From positions 25,195,980 to 25,259,979 of the forward strand of contig NC_051445.1 in assembly GCF_001649575.2 (NCBI RefSeq): a DNA stretch of 64,000 bases. The letters are read 5' to 3'. Shown in pieces: positions 1 to 11,090 of the stretch. Numbering within the stretch: position 1 is the first letter of the stretch; every line of letters starts with the position of its first letter. The DNA is from Kryptolebias marmoratus (taxonomy: Eukaryota; Chordata; Actinopteri; Cyprinodontiformes; Rivulidae). The notes under the pieces are model-generated. The model was not told the DNA's origin. It did not search any database and saw nothing but the letters and a program-made list of their open reading frames with translations. A program made the position numbers and the translations under genes.

Positions 1-98
1 ATGGATGGATGGATGGATGGATGGATGGATGGATGGATGGATGGATGGATGGATGGATGGATGGATGGATGGATGGATGGATGGATGGATGGATGGAT
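1..98. repeat. (TGGA)n microsatellite at the window edge
   Basis: About 24 uninterrupted copies of a TGGA/ATGG tetranucleotide run from the first base. Two other TGGA arrays here (12528 and 44383) directly follow 3' ends of Rex3-like LINEs, so this is probably the tail of another such LINE lying left of the window. That origin is inferred; only the array is seen. Confidence 0.95.
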
Positions 99-902
99 AT
101 ACAAGAGAAGTTATAAAGTGAATGAATGCCGAATCAGCATTCACACAATAATTCTGAAATTTGTCTGATTGAGCTTAGCATTATGAAATACCACATGCAT
201 GGTTAGAGGGATGAGAGAATGATTGGATAGAAGTTTCAAATGCTTAGAAAATTTTGGTGCATTATGAGTGAGGGAATGGTAGCTCTCAGCTTCCAAACAG
301 AGAGGGCTGTCTGTCTGAATCAGTCACCCTCTAATCTCTCCTTTCAAACAGGAAACAAAAACAAGCACCAGAAGAGCTTGATCATGTCCGTGGAATCAAT
401 ATCCTATTTAAACCTGTGTTTGCCACATCTTCCCATCTCTGCAACCTGACTGACACAAAGTTCCTGTTTCCAAACGAGGCCTGGCTCACAGAGTGCTGGC
501 AGAGGCGGTGGTAATGGGGTGAGAGTGTTGATGGGTGAATGCCATAATAGAGTGCACTGAGTCTGGCTGGTTAGCCTTTTTGTCTGCTGCTTCCTGCTGT
601 TATAGAAGCTGTCTTTTGTAAATGGGCCACAATATAAAACCAATAGTGAAGTTCCTTTATTAGGTCATGGGTAAATCACCGTTTCAACACTGCAGAATGG
701 TTGGTTTCTAATGGCTAAGTGGAATCGTTGTTGAGATGTACTGCCTATTTATGTCAGTGGGAAAAGACTGTAATATGATTTACCATCATAAGACGGAAGT
801 CAGATCAGTGAGTACTATAAGGCAGATAAATGCACTGACTTTGCTTTCTAATGTTGTTACACAGCTTTTTAAATAAATAAATATATAAACAGTTTTATAC
901 AA
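99..902. other. No gene recognised
   Basis: Non-coding-looking sequence. The only item noted is an imperfect palindrome near 122-146 (GAATGCC-GA-TCAGCATTC) that resembles the perfect one at 1405-1431. The two ORFs here (69 and 79 aa) resemble no family I know. Confidence 0.5.
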
Positions 903-1010
903 CAAGCTGGTAGCTCGCTGGTCAGTGCCTTGGTTCTGTATTTCTGAGACTCCAGGTTAAAACCAAGATTAAGTCAGGAAGGGCATTTGGTCCAAAACAA
1001 TTTCCAACAT
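903..1010 (+). repeat. Degenerate tRNA-like SINE fragment
   Basis: A tRNA-like head can be traced: TAGCTCGCTGGTCAGTGCC resembles an A box, and CCAGGTTAAAACC resembles a decayed B box. It is followed by AGTCAGGAAGGGCAT, which I recall as a common fish repeat body. The match is by eye and the copy is diverged, so it is unlikely to be a functional tRNA. Confidence 0.4.
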
Positions 1011-1647
1011 ACAATAAGCCACATTCATCTGTTCACAAAGCACTTTTTGGTCTTTTACAGGTCATGCCGTGCTATTTTCAGCCATCTCTGCCCCAAAAGG
1101 TAACAGCCTCCAATGTTACAGCAGGATTTATACCTAAATACTAACTTAGTCCAACTTTGTTTAACTTCTAAGGTTGACAAATTGGAAATGATCAGGTTGT
1201 TATGGCAATGAGCAGAGGTTACAGCAGGTGAACTCAATGACAGGCTGCACAGCATGATTTCACTCTCTGCTGAGTTAACAGCCGCAGGATTAAACATGCA
1301 TGACCTGTGTGACTGATGCAGAGAGCTGTCCTGATGGACTCACACACTTCCTTCTGTCATTCCTCTAAAAATAGACTCTAGTTTCAAAGAAATCCACCAT
1401 AACTGTGTGAATGCTGAGTCAGCATTCACACCAGTTTTCCTTTTTATAGTTCCTTTTGTTGTTGTTGTTTTTTTGTTTTTGTTTTTTTTTTGCAGTCAAA
1501 CTACTTCTGTATAATTTATGCTATTTTAATCATTCATATCTCAATACGTTCAGCTCAACTGGGAATAGTGTGATATGACTTTTGTTTTTGTATCTTATAT
1601 ACTATTCAAAATATTTAACTCTATTTAAAACATAATGCCCTGTAGGA
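1011..1647. other. No gene recognised
   Basis: AT-rich sequence with a GTT/T-rich run near 1455-1492 and the palindrome at 1405-1431 (listed separately). No credible coding signal is visible. Confidence 0.5.
1405..1431. promoter_or_regulatory. Perfect 27-nt palindrome containing a Maf recognition element
   Basis: The arms are 13 bp and perfectly complementary around one central G. The core TGCTGAGTCAGCA (1412-1424) equals the established T-MARE consensus bound by Maf and CNC bZIP dimers. Related imperfect palindromes lie near 122-146 and 6374-6390, and the dispersed TTAGC-rich repeat carries a similar half-site. The site may therefore be repeat-derived rather than a selected enhancer. The match is seen; binding is not shown. 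Confidence 0.4.
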
Positions 1648-1839
1648 CAGCGGTTCCCTGCCCTGGTCCTCGAGGAACACTATCCTGCATGTTTTAGTTG
1701 TTTCCCTGCTTTGACACAATTGATTTGCATGAGTGAGTGATTAACAGGCTTCTAGAGAACTTGAAGACCAGCTGAAGAGCAGGAAAACAACTAGAACATG
1801 CAGGATAGTGTTCCTCGGGGACCAGGGTTGGGAACTGAG
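1648..1839. mobile_element. Short hAT-like MITE with long terminal inverted repeats
   Basis: The left end (CAGCGGTTCCCTGCCCTGGT, then a GAGGAACACTATCCTGCATG block) is mirrored at the right end as CATGCAGGATAGTGTTCCTC followed by GGGGACCAGGGTTGGGAAC. Arms are about 60 bp around a short centre, and the element is about 190 bp in all. The 'CAG-GG-TTCCC' style end is typical of non-autonomous hAT elements in fish. It has no coding capacity, and I saw no clear 8-bp target duplication. Confidence 0.7.
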
Positions 1840-1850
1840 ATCCATTTACA

Positions 1851-2123
1851 ACATTGCCATTAACTTTTGTCCTGTTTGTCTGTTACAAAAAAAACAACTA
1901 AAAAACCACTGAACAAATTTGATTAATCATTTGGTGTGCATATGCAGATGATTAACTTTTAGAACCACCCCAATTCAAGATGGCTACAACAGCCAACTAA
2001 CCTTTGCTAACACAAGACTGGCTGTAAGTCAGTCAAGTTTCGATATTGAGCTAAAATTTGGTTTGATAGTAGCTGAGACTCATTTAAAACACATACTCTT
2101 AGCTCCACACATCGTGCAACATC
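1851..2123 (-). repeat. Dispersed repeat family A, copy 1 (partial)
   Basis: Shares with the other copies, on the minus strand, the blocks 'ATGGCAAA..TTAA', 'CAAGATGGCT', 'GATATTGAGCTAAAATTTGG' and 'TAGTAGCTGAGA'. It is truncated and diverged. Confidence 0.7.
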
Positions 2124-4146
2124 TTTATTTAAAACTTTGAGTTTGATTTAGAGTTTTTATTATTTTGCTCTCCCAATCTCAAATTTCCAAACTGGCCTAA
2201 GAAAAGTCATAACATGTTGAACGAAAGCAGAACGTCCAATATGCATAAAAATATTTTTTTTTCATCCTCCATCTAAAGACCCTCAGCTTTGACTTGTAGA
2301 GTGTAAAAAGCCTTTGAACTGTGGTTTTATACCATAAAATGACCTAGATACAAAAGGGAAAAAGAAGTACTCCAATACACCAAAATTACACAATAACAGA
2401 CCTTATAAACAGAACAGTTTTAGAGTGTGTGGTAACTTGAGCTGACTATCCATTAGCGCATGAGGCTTTCCTGTTTCCATCCAATCCCTCAAAAGAATTA
2501 CACTTCAGTGGCCATTCATCCCATCAAAAATAGAATATCAGAGTGTCTTTCCGTTCATGAGATGCAGTCAGTCCATCAGTGTGGCTGCACACATGACACA
2601 CTTTCAATCATCCCACAAAACACACGAAGAAAAGTCAGTCAGATCTGACACGTTCCCTTGGAAACAGCTTCCCACCTCACGGCTGGCTGGGGTCTTTTTT
2701 ATTTATGTTGTTTTTAAGCTTTAACTCATGTTCTCATACAGAAGATTTAAAGATCATGTACATCATGATCTATTTTGGCATACACCTGATTAAAAAAAAG
2801 TGCTCAAAACCATTTTCTCTGAAAAGAAGTCAGGTACAGAAAGAGAAACAGACTGAAAGAAAATAAAAAGATTTTTCATGCTTCAGCAGCATGCAAACTA
2901 CAAGCAAAACGATTTAGGCCACATTTATTTTCAGTGTCTATCTCCATTCGGTGCAGTCTCAGTTGGTTGATTTCCAATTTGCAAATGATTTAATGTGAAA
3001 ATGAGGGATGGGGAGTGTGGCCTTAGATATAACCCATGCTAAATTAAAGGCAGAAGAATGTGGTGGACAGGACAGCTCATTAAGTTGATGTTATGTGTAT
3101 GAAAATGACCTGTAGCTGAGTAGATTAGACAGTACAGTGCAGCTTGTTTGCAGCTCATATTTCCTTAACTGTGAATGTGATGGTCTCCTGAGACAATTAA
3201 AAGGTTTGCAGTCATCTTTTTAAAGAAAGTGAACAAATGACTTAAATGGAAGCACATTTCACATCATTAACACTACAGCCAGTAAGTACTACGACCTGTA
3301 CAATGATTTATTCATGCACTGTTAGTTTTTTTTGTTTCACTGCCATCAAAAATCACTCAAGCAGCTGAAATCTCACATGCTGTGGTTGGCTGCTATGTTT
3401 CATACCTGACAAAATACTCACAGGCTTCTTCATCACGATTCCTGCTGACGAATGACCTGAGCCTGTTGCTCGTTGAAACCCACAAAAGCTTTAGTTTTGA
3501 TCACTAAACTATGAGCTGAATGACCTCTGCGTTGTGAATTTTCCTTTCTTATCTTCTCACATAAAACAGTTTTATGATGTGAAGTTAATGTCCCACTTTG
3601 ATGGTACAGATTAGGGCACACTGGTACTTGGTTAAAAATAATTTGCTTCTCAGAAAAGCTGACAGAACATAATGAAGGCTCCATATTGCTGGAGCGCTAC
3701 ACGCATGACTCTGCATACATCGGGTTCTCGGTGTATTTTCAAATAAAAACTGTCATCCTTTGTCACTTCCTGTATATGCTGGGTTTTGACAGAGCAAACT
3801 GGGGCAGATTTTTTAAAAAACATAGAAATATTTGATTGTTCTTCCCGTTGACAGAGCACCCCTAAAGTTGCACAGCAGAACTTTAAATATTTCACAGGTT
3901 TAGTAATTAAGAGCACCAACCCACAGGCATTGAAGCACCCTTATTAGTAATTGGTCGTTATTTCAGGTTTTGTCTAATTTTTGATTCATTCTTCCTCCAG
4001 CAGCTTTGCTGTTGAAGTTTCGAGCACTACAGCTACATTGGCACCCTTTAAAAGTTTGTAGTTTTCTTCTTTGATACTCAGTACCAATTGTTAGGTTGGA
4101 AGCATAAAAAAAATTACAGCCAAATTTTAGTGTGTATCTTCTATAC
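2124..4146. other. No gene recognised (about 2 kb)
   Basis: AT-rich sequence with scattered short ORFs of under 90 codons that resemble no known family. I see no repeats shared with the rest of the window and no splice-flanked coding segment. Confidence 0.5.
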
Positions 4147-5005
4147 CAGTGGTGTCCAAATTTGATCCTGTAGAGCCACGATCCTTCATGTTTAGATGTT
4201 TCTCTGCTTTGACACTGAGGCCCAGTCCCAATACTCACACTTCCACCCTTGAGTCCTTCAAATGAACGTTCATGTTGAAGGGTTTGAGTGCGTAGTGTGT
4301 CCCAATTCTCCGGAGTGGTCTTTAGCCCGCTCCCTTTGTGTACTACATCCGCCCTTCGGCTAAGCCCGCATCCAGGCGGACTTCGGCGAAGTATTTACCC
4401 ACAATTCATTGCTGCATGTGACATTTTGATTATTTTTTTTATGATTATCTTTATTGACAATTAAATGGTTTTGAATTAAACGGCGGAAATACGGCAGTGG
4501 TAACAGAGCAAGCTGCGTCTGTCACATAAAAAACAGTTTTTAAATGTAAAATATTGAAATAATTATTGTTTCACTCTGCTGTTCATGTGTGAATACCATC
4601 AAACTTTTCTCTGTATTCAACAAGTCATAACAAAACACATTTGAACAGCCAAATATCTCCTGCAATGACTTTGGAAAGCAAAAATACCTAAACAGGACTT
4701 TTAAAATTGAACTGGCACCTTCTTAAAATACCAAAACAGCGACTGGTCCCGCCATGTTGGATGTCACAGTTATGATGCAGAGACGCAAGACGATGACGTC
4801 TCCAATGTCTGCCTGCTTGTAACCTGCGCACACAAACCCGTCTGTGCACTTCGACTGAGTACCCGCTTCATAGAGGGGTGTGAACATTGGGACCAGGCCT
4901 GAATGATAAACAGGATCTGTAGAACTTAAAGACCTGCTGATGAGCAGAGAAACGTCTTACAGATGAAGGTTAGTGACCCTCCAGGAGCAGGATTGGACAC
5001 CAATG
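4147..5005. mobile_element. hAT-like MITE split by another MITE
   Basis: The left part (4147-4215) begins CAGTGGTGTCC and the right part (4903-5005) ends GGACACCAATG, forming inverted ends. Flanks TTCTATAC (4139-4146) and TCCTATAA (5006-5013) agree at 6 of 8 positions, suggesting an 8-bp target duplication as made by hAT transposases. A second element (4219-4899) sits inside it. The ends are visible; the hAT assignment is inferred. Confidence 0.65.
4219..4899. mobile_element. 681-bp non-autonomous DNA transposon inside the outer MITE
   Basis: The ends GGCCCAGTCCCAAT and ATTGGGACCAGGCC are inverted repeats; about 18 of the outer 22 bases match. They are flanked by TGA on both sides (4216-4218 and 4900-4902), a likely 3-bp target duplication. 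The interior carries no credible ORF. A 3-bp duplication fits PIF/Harbinger-type insertion, but superfamily assignment would need a library comparison. Confidence 0.65.
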
Positions 5006-5878
5006 TCCTATAAGAATTACTTTCCGGGTACATTTTAGGTTTTCTCTTTTGTTCATGTTTATTGTTCTTGTAAGGTTCTATCATGCTTATAAATGTGATC
5101 ATTTGTAAACAACACTGGGTCAAAACTTGATATCATATACAGTTTGGTGAAGTTGTAAATGGTTAGTGTATAAAAGTTTGTATATGAAACAGTCAGTGTT
5201 TATGGTTAAAAAGTCCAGGATGTTTAAAACTTGAAATTGAAAATGTGCTGCAATGTACTACAAACTTACAAACCGTTCCAATGCAAAACAAGGTATTATG
5301 GTACCTTCCAAAACAACTACACATAGCTTTGAGTCAGATAATAATACTCAGACAAAAGCAGAAAATAAAATAGCACATTATTTGGTTGAACAAGTAAAAT
5401 ACATGAGAGCAGCGCTCAAAGAGAGAGATAAAAGGCGACTGCACTGTAAAAACCAAAGCAACAAAACAAACTATTTCTTTTACTTTTAAGGTACAAATAC
5501 ATCTCTACACCATCAAGAGGGATAAAACCCACCATGGTAAGGTTTTACCATTCTTTTGGCACAGCTTCATTCCTTTCCTGCACTCTGCTTCTCCTGTCAC
5601 AGAGCTGAGACCTTGTTCCTTCCTTTTCATGTGTCAGCAGATCCTTTAGAAAATTCCTTCTGGATCGTTTGACAAAGGATGAATCACAAAAGTTAAAATA
5701 GTCCTTGAGACACAAAATGTTTTATAGTTTCACAGCGAATGTGTTGCTGCAATCATACTGTATGTACAACATGACAAAGAGCTGAAAAGCACCAGCAAAT
5801 GAGGAGACTCTAACACTCAGCTGACCGAAGGTGTAACGTCTCTGGACGTTGCAGGTGATAGAGACCTAGTTTCGCCTT
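5006..5878. other. No gene recognised
   Basis: Unique-looking sequence. A 78-codon lysine/asparagine-rich ORF at 5253-5489 has no recognisable motif and is probably spurious. Confidence 0.45.
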
Positions 5879-6235
5879 TTAAAGGGATAGTTCAGACATT
5901 TTTGAGTAGGGTTCTGTGGAAAGGTTATGAACAATTAATATCCTACCCGTTTTACACAGCTCATTGGACAACTTCAGTCTGGAGGAACAGAGTTTAATTC
6001 TGTCATTACTGCAGATGCAGATGATTGTCTGAGCGGGACCAAGACCAAAGTGGATTGCTGCCATATTGAAACAGCTCCAACCTTTACATTTTACATCAAT
6101 CCATACAAACTTTGTTTCAAAAACTCTTACATTGATGTCAGTTTTGTGTTACATGGAATTCTGTGGTCATTGTTCAAGCTCACATAACAGCAGCACCATC
6201 AGCTAGCTGTAGCTGTCAGGATTTCAGCCTGCCTG
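5879..6235. repeat. Probable DNA-transposon-derived repeat fragment
   Basis: Begins near AAAGGGATAGTTCAGACATT, an end sequence I recall from a common fish MITE family. The matching inverted end is not obvious nearby; a related end (ACTATCCCTTTA) occurs near 24523. Boundaries are approximate. Confidence 0.35.
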
Positions 6236-7587
6236 GGCTTCCTTTTCTCCTTACCCTCCTTTTCTTCCTATGAAAGTGCAGACTCCTAGGTGTCCAGCTG
6301 GTGGTGCCATCATGCCATTTGGTAGGTAACGTTACACACAGCTGCACCTGGTTATCCTAATGAAGACACAGCCTAGTTAATGCTGAGACAGCATTCTTTG
6401 TTGATGGACATCATGCAGTGATTGTTTGGTCTAAGCCCTCCTGTGGCTTTGATGCCCACCTTGTGGCTCCTCTGATTGTTACCATTACATTCCCCCTAAA
6501 AGAAGAAAGGAGAGGTCAGCTCAGCCTGTCCATCAGAAGTATCACCTGCCTGTTTGCTCTCACCAACGATTACTGCCATACTCACCTCGCCTCTCCTTCC
6601 TGGACATCTGTAATCTGCTTCTTCCTAAAAATCTGAAAAGAAACAAAACAATTCACAAATCTTTGGAAACTTCCTCAAAGAACTCACCTCAATTTGTCGT
6701 CTCTCCTTGCGGACAGTCTGACTCATCATCCAAACCACAACAGAGATGGTGGCAATGACATTCTCATATTACTGGATGTGTGTTATGGTTCTTTAATTAG
6801 GTTTCATAACGTTATTCCCATGTATGACACATTCATGTGGGTCATTCCAGTTAAAATAAATGTTAACAGATAAATCAAAATGAAACAGATTTGGCCCCTC
6901 TTGTTCAAAAGTATCTAAAAATCAACAATTTATTTAATTATTTCAGCCAATTATGTTCTCAATTTTAATTTAGATAATAAAATTTGCATATTAACAAACC
7001 CCCTGTTTTTGTTGGGCCTGTGCATGTCAGCATTTTCAGTGTCTTGTCAGCCATACAGAGCCATCTTGGTTAGGGCTGAGCTTCGCAGAAAAGGATCTCT
7101 CCTGGAAAAAATTCCTGAAACACCATAAGACTGCTCTGTGATAAGAGCTCAGGCAGCCTGGCCTCGCCTGTCCACCTACACATCTGGTTTTTAACGCCTG
7201 AAAGTGAACTGAGGGTCACCCTCATCTCACTTTCACACTCCTCAAACACATTTGAGAGTAGCTGTGATATACTTTGTATGTTACCCACAGTGACAAGGAT
7301 CACAGTGTTAAGATGCTCACTAAGGTGAGTGGCTGGAAACACAGTGGATACAGCTGAGTGTCCAGCATGTTTCAGAGGTAAAATTCAACACATATAGTAA
7401 AGAAATGCATTGCATACTCAAAATAATCAATGCTTATTATTTCTGCACACTCAGCTAAGATTACGTTATTTTTGCTCCACTTTACAAAATGTATCAATAC
7501 TTTTTAAAATTTAACCTCTGAAATTAATATGTGAAAATATAGAAGAGTTTTCATTGTTGTAAAACAAAACAGCTTCATGGCATGGGT
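6236..7587. other. No gene recognised
   Basis: A short palindromic stretch AATGCTGAGACAGCATT lies near 6374-6390. A 90-codon minus-strand ORF (7070-7342) is open but lacks recognisable domains. Nothing here can be called a gene. Confidence 0.45.
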
Positions 7588-8272
7588 TTCCTGCATTCAG
7601 GCTTTACATAACCAAGTGCAAAGCGTCAGATGCAATGGTGTAAAGCACGCCGCCACAGGACTTTAGAGCAGTGGAGATGTGTTTTCTGGAGTGACAAATC
7701 ACACTTCTCTGTCTGGGAATCTGATGGACGAGTCTGAGTTTGGCGGTTGCCAGGAGATCGGTACTTGTCTGACTGCATTGTGCCAAATGTAAAGTTTGGT
7801 GGAGGGAGGATTTTGGTGTGGGGTTGTTTTTCAGAAGTTTGGCTCAGCCGCTTAGTTCCAGTGAAATGAACTCTTAATGCTTCAGCATACCAGGACATTT
7901 TGGACAATTTCATGCTCCCAACTTTGTTGGAGCAGTTTGGTTCCAACATGACTGAACATCACTGCACAAAGCAAGGTCCATAAAGACATGGATGAGTGAG
8001 TTTGGTGTGGAAGAACTTGAGTGGTCTGCCAGAGTTCAGACCTCAACCTGATAGAACACCTTTGAGATGAATTAGAGCAGAGACTGTGAGCCAGACCTTC
8101 TCATCCAACATTAGAATGGTCAAAAATTCCCATAATGGAAAGCCTTTCCAGAAGAGTTGAAGCTGTTTTAACTGCAAAGGGTGGGCCAAGGTCATATTAA
8201 AAATGGGATGTCACTCAAGTTCATATGTGTGTAAAGGGAGGCGAGCAAATACTTTTGGCAATATAATGTATT
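7588..8272 (+). pseudogene. Tc1-like transposon, 3' half with decayed transposase
   Basis: The + strand carries traces of a Tc1/mariner transposase (the stretch coding '[13 protein letters not shown]', then the 'QDLNLIEHL'-like region near 8035-8066), broken by frameshifts and stops. The element ends with the terminal repeat TTTTGGCAATATAATGTA (to 8272), typical of a widespread fish Tc1 lineage whose mobility depends on a DDE transposase and TA target sites. The 5' half is missing; similarity starts abruptly near 7588. It is a dead relic. Immediately downstream lies a piece of dispersed repeat family A. Confidence 0.85.
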
Positions 8273-8275
8273 TTG

Positions 8276-8352
8276 TTCATGCTACAGACAAACAAGCACC
8301 CACACATAAACACAAGCAAAAACATTATTGCCTTTGGCCTTTAACAGGGGGT
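8276..8352 (+). repeat. Dispersed repeat family A, end fragment
   Basis: Carries the family's terminal section: 'CAGACAAACAAGCACCCACA' and then 'ATTATTGCCTTTGGC'. It begins right at the Tc1-like end, so the transposon probably inserted into an existing copy. Confidence 0.6.
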
Positions 8353-9132
8353 AATCATAAAAGATGCACAGATATTCTATTCCACTTATTTGTCTTCGGG
8401 TGCTCAGCCCCTCTTGTACCTTTATTTGATAATGTATGACCATCTTCATGGGCTCAGGGTGGATTTCTGAAAATTCTTCTTCACTTTTTACAAATAAGAA
8501 TGTGCTCTGGGAAAAGAAAAAAAATGCTCCAATAAATGAAATAGGTATGGAGTGTGTCCAGTCCCTTCTCATTCTCTGTGAAGTATAAATCAGAGAGGTA
8601 CAGTAGTTCTACAGTACGTTGAAACACCCAGGCAGAAAAGATGGTGGGTGGCACAGCAAACAAATGACATCAATTGTCAGCTGCCTCACAAACTGTCATT
8701 GGTGGCTGACTTTTCTTTTCTGTTTCAACTCCTTTTATAGAATCTCTTTGTTTAGGTTAGAGCACAGCTCAGACAGCCCGTTCCTTCTCCTCACGCTCTA
8801 ATTAAACCAACTAACCATCCTTTCACATATTGTTGTGCCACCTTCTTTGCACTCCCTTTTTATGTTCTGTCCCAGGTCCAAACCCCCCCCTCTCCTCCTT
8901 GTGGTTTCATTGTTTCCCTCCGCATTTCTCCTGAAGATGAAATGGAAGCAGTGTGATAATTAGCTTGTGAAACTTGTAAGACGCTGAATGTGGGCAGGAG
9001 GAATGAGAGTGTGTACTTGACAGTGGGCCAGAGATAATGAAGAGATCCTGTGTGCTAATCCTCTGAACTCACTGCTGTTCCGATTAGTAAATTAGAGAGA
9101 ACAGGAGAGGAGGCACGTTTTAAAAATAAACT
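8353..9132. other. Unique sequence, possibly conserved non-coding
   Basis: No gene is recognised. The stretch 8935-9135 is non-repetitive, more even in base composition than its neighbours, and holds several TAATTA-type homeodomain-like sites (GATAATTAGC, CTAATTAATG). This only hints at conserved non-coding sequence. Confidence 0.3.
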
Positions 9133-9750
9133 AATTAATGGCCTAGGGTTTCTTGAGAGAATGCATATCGCCCACCGCCTTTCATGCCAGAGTTATAAAT
9201 TAAGATTGTCTTAGGATGAGAGGGAATGGCGTTGTAGCCATTTTGATCAAACCTTGTAAATCAGGGCTATTCAACTTCAATCGCAAATGGGTCATATTTT
9301 AAAAAATTACTGGGGGTTTAAGGGAAATAACAGAGATAGAGTCATTTCTATGTGGGTTAATGTTAATTAGCTGTGGTGACCATCTTGAATTGTGGTGACC
9401 TCAGTTATAGATGAACATCAAATGAATACTTTCAGAAAGTCTCATTAAAATCTCAACAAATTTTACAGATATTGAGCTTGGCTGTTTACGAGAGGTTTTG
9501 TTAACGAGCTGCCAGAGTTTACTGTATTAGTTACCGACAAAGTTTTAAAAACAGATCTTGTGCGATCAGTTAATGCTTAGAGTGTCTATTGGGAATGACT
9601 CACAGCTACTACCACACCAAATTTGAGCTCAATATCTGTAAAATGTGCTGAGTTATAGCCACTGATTCATGAGGTATTTTGCAAACCCCATCGACATACA
9701 AAGACACGGGCAAAAACATTATTGCTTTCACCTTTGGCGGTGGGAAATAA
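9133..9750 (+). repeat. Dispersed repeat family A, copy 3 (near full length, rearranged)
   Basis: Starts AATTAATGGCCTAGG, followed by 'GCATATCGCCCACCGCC' and 'TTTCATGCCAGAGTT', and ends 'CCTTTGGCGGTGGG'. The inner unit (CTACTACCACACC, then GAGCTCAATATCTGTAAAAT) appears after a foreign or deleted stretch near 9260-9350. It has no ORF. Confidence 0.8.
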
Positions 9751-10814
9751 TTATTTTGCAGTAGATATCAGTAGCGTATATAAGTCCCATCATGCCAAAA
9801 CGATAATTAGATTTACTTTTTTACCATCAGTTTCTGAGTAAATGAACATTTTTCAATCTTTCAGAGCAGTTTGGGGTGTTTTCTACTACTGAGTGCACAA
9901 AGACATTCAGGTAAGGACACAAATTCATGCACAAAAGTGAACAAAATGCTCACCAGTTTATATTTACTGTTACAAAACTGGTTAAAGTGGTGCAGATAAA
10001 TTCATCATATTCTGGCTTTGATATTTAAGTAGGCACTTAAGTGGTGTCCACAAACAATTACCTTTCTAATAAAGTACCAGTACTGGATAATTTATAAAAT
10101 GGATGAGTCTTTTGTTGTCAGGGAAACATGGATAGATCAAAGGGTAACAATCTTTCACAGTTTATGAGATTTATTTAAAAGAATACCATCAAAAGCATCA
10201 GAAAATAAAGTAATGAATCTCATCTGCATCAAGATTTATGTATTCAGATGTTTCACTGTTTGTTATGATTCAGAGCATTTGGTTTATTCCTATATTCTTG
10301 GGATTCCTCGGTTTGTTGTCTTGTTTGTTTCAGTTTTATTTCCTGCAAACCTTTGACACCTTGTTCAGATTTCTAATCACCACACCTGTGTCGAACAATG
10401 TTCATATAGATGGTAATAGTATTCCTGATCTGCAACTCAAAGAATGTTTAGTTGGCCATATAGAACTATTTATTTTATTTTATTTTTTGTGAAATTGTTT
10501 TCTGTGTTGTTGATTAAAGCAAGACCAACTTTATCTAAAAAACAAAACTGTTATTAATGCAATCAAGAAACAACCTAAGACAACTCAATGAGGACAGAAG
10601 AATAATCCATTAGAGCTCTTTATTCATCTTAATGTTCATATTTATCAATAAACACTTTTCTTGAGGGAAGCACATTTTTTACTTCACTAAAGATATGTTG
10701 TAGTTAAACCTTAAGTGGTGCTTACTGTGAACTGTGAGACCATCTCTGCTGACTTTAGATTGTGGATCATTTGTGGCTTCATCTTCCAGCTTCTGCTCCT
10801 AAAGCATCAGAGGG
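9751..10814. other. No gene recognised
   Basis: AT-rich and unique-looking. The 84-codon ORF at 10238-10492 is phenylalanine/leucine-rich because of T-rich DNA and shows no family resemblance. Confidence 0.45.
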
Positions 10815-11090
10815 AGGAAATGTGGTCAAATTGTCCTCCATCAGTCTAAGTCTATAGGAGCATAACTAAGGGATAGCTCAGGAAACCCAAGCCAACCCTA
10901 ACTAAGATTTATCAAAAAGGAAAAGTCATAAGCTTATTCTGAAAGGTTGACAGGGTGTCAGCCTTACAGACAAAAGAGGATCCTGAGAACTGAAAGCTCT
11001 GCCTCCTGTTCTACTTTTAAAAACTCTAAGGACCACAAGTAAACCTGCAGTCTGAGAGTGACGTGCTCTGTTTGGGAAATATGTTTGCTT
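10815..11090 (-). mobile_element. L2-type LINE 3' fragment
   Basis: Matches the L2-like LINE at 44491-45440 over several blocks read in the same direction, for example 'CCCTAACTA..ATTTATCAAAAAGG' and 'GACAGGGTGTCAGCC'. The + strand 'ACTGAAAGCTCTGCCTCC' and 'AACTCTAAGGACCACAAGTAA' are also recalled from antisense L2/Maui copies in fish. The coding strand would be minus; no reading frame survives. Confidence 0.65.

Noticed and set aside
903..1010. Functional tRNA gene
   Set aside because: The box-like motifs are degenerate and no cloverleaf can be drawn; a SINE remnant fits better.
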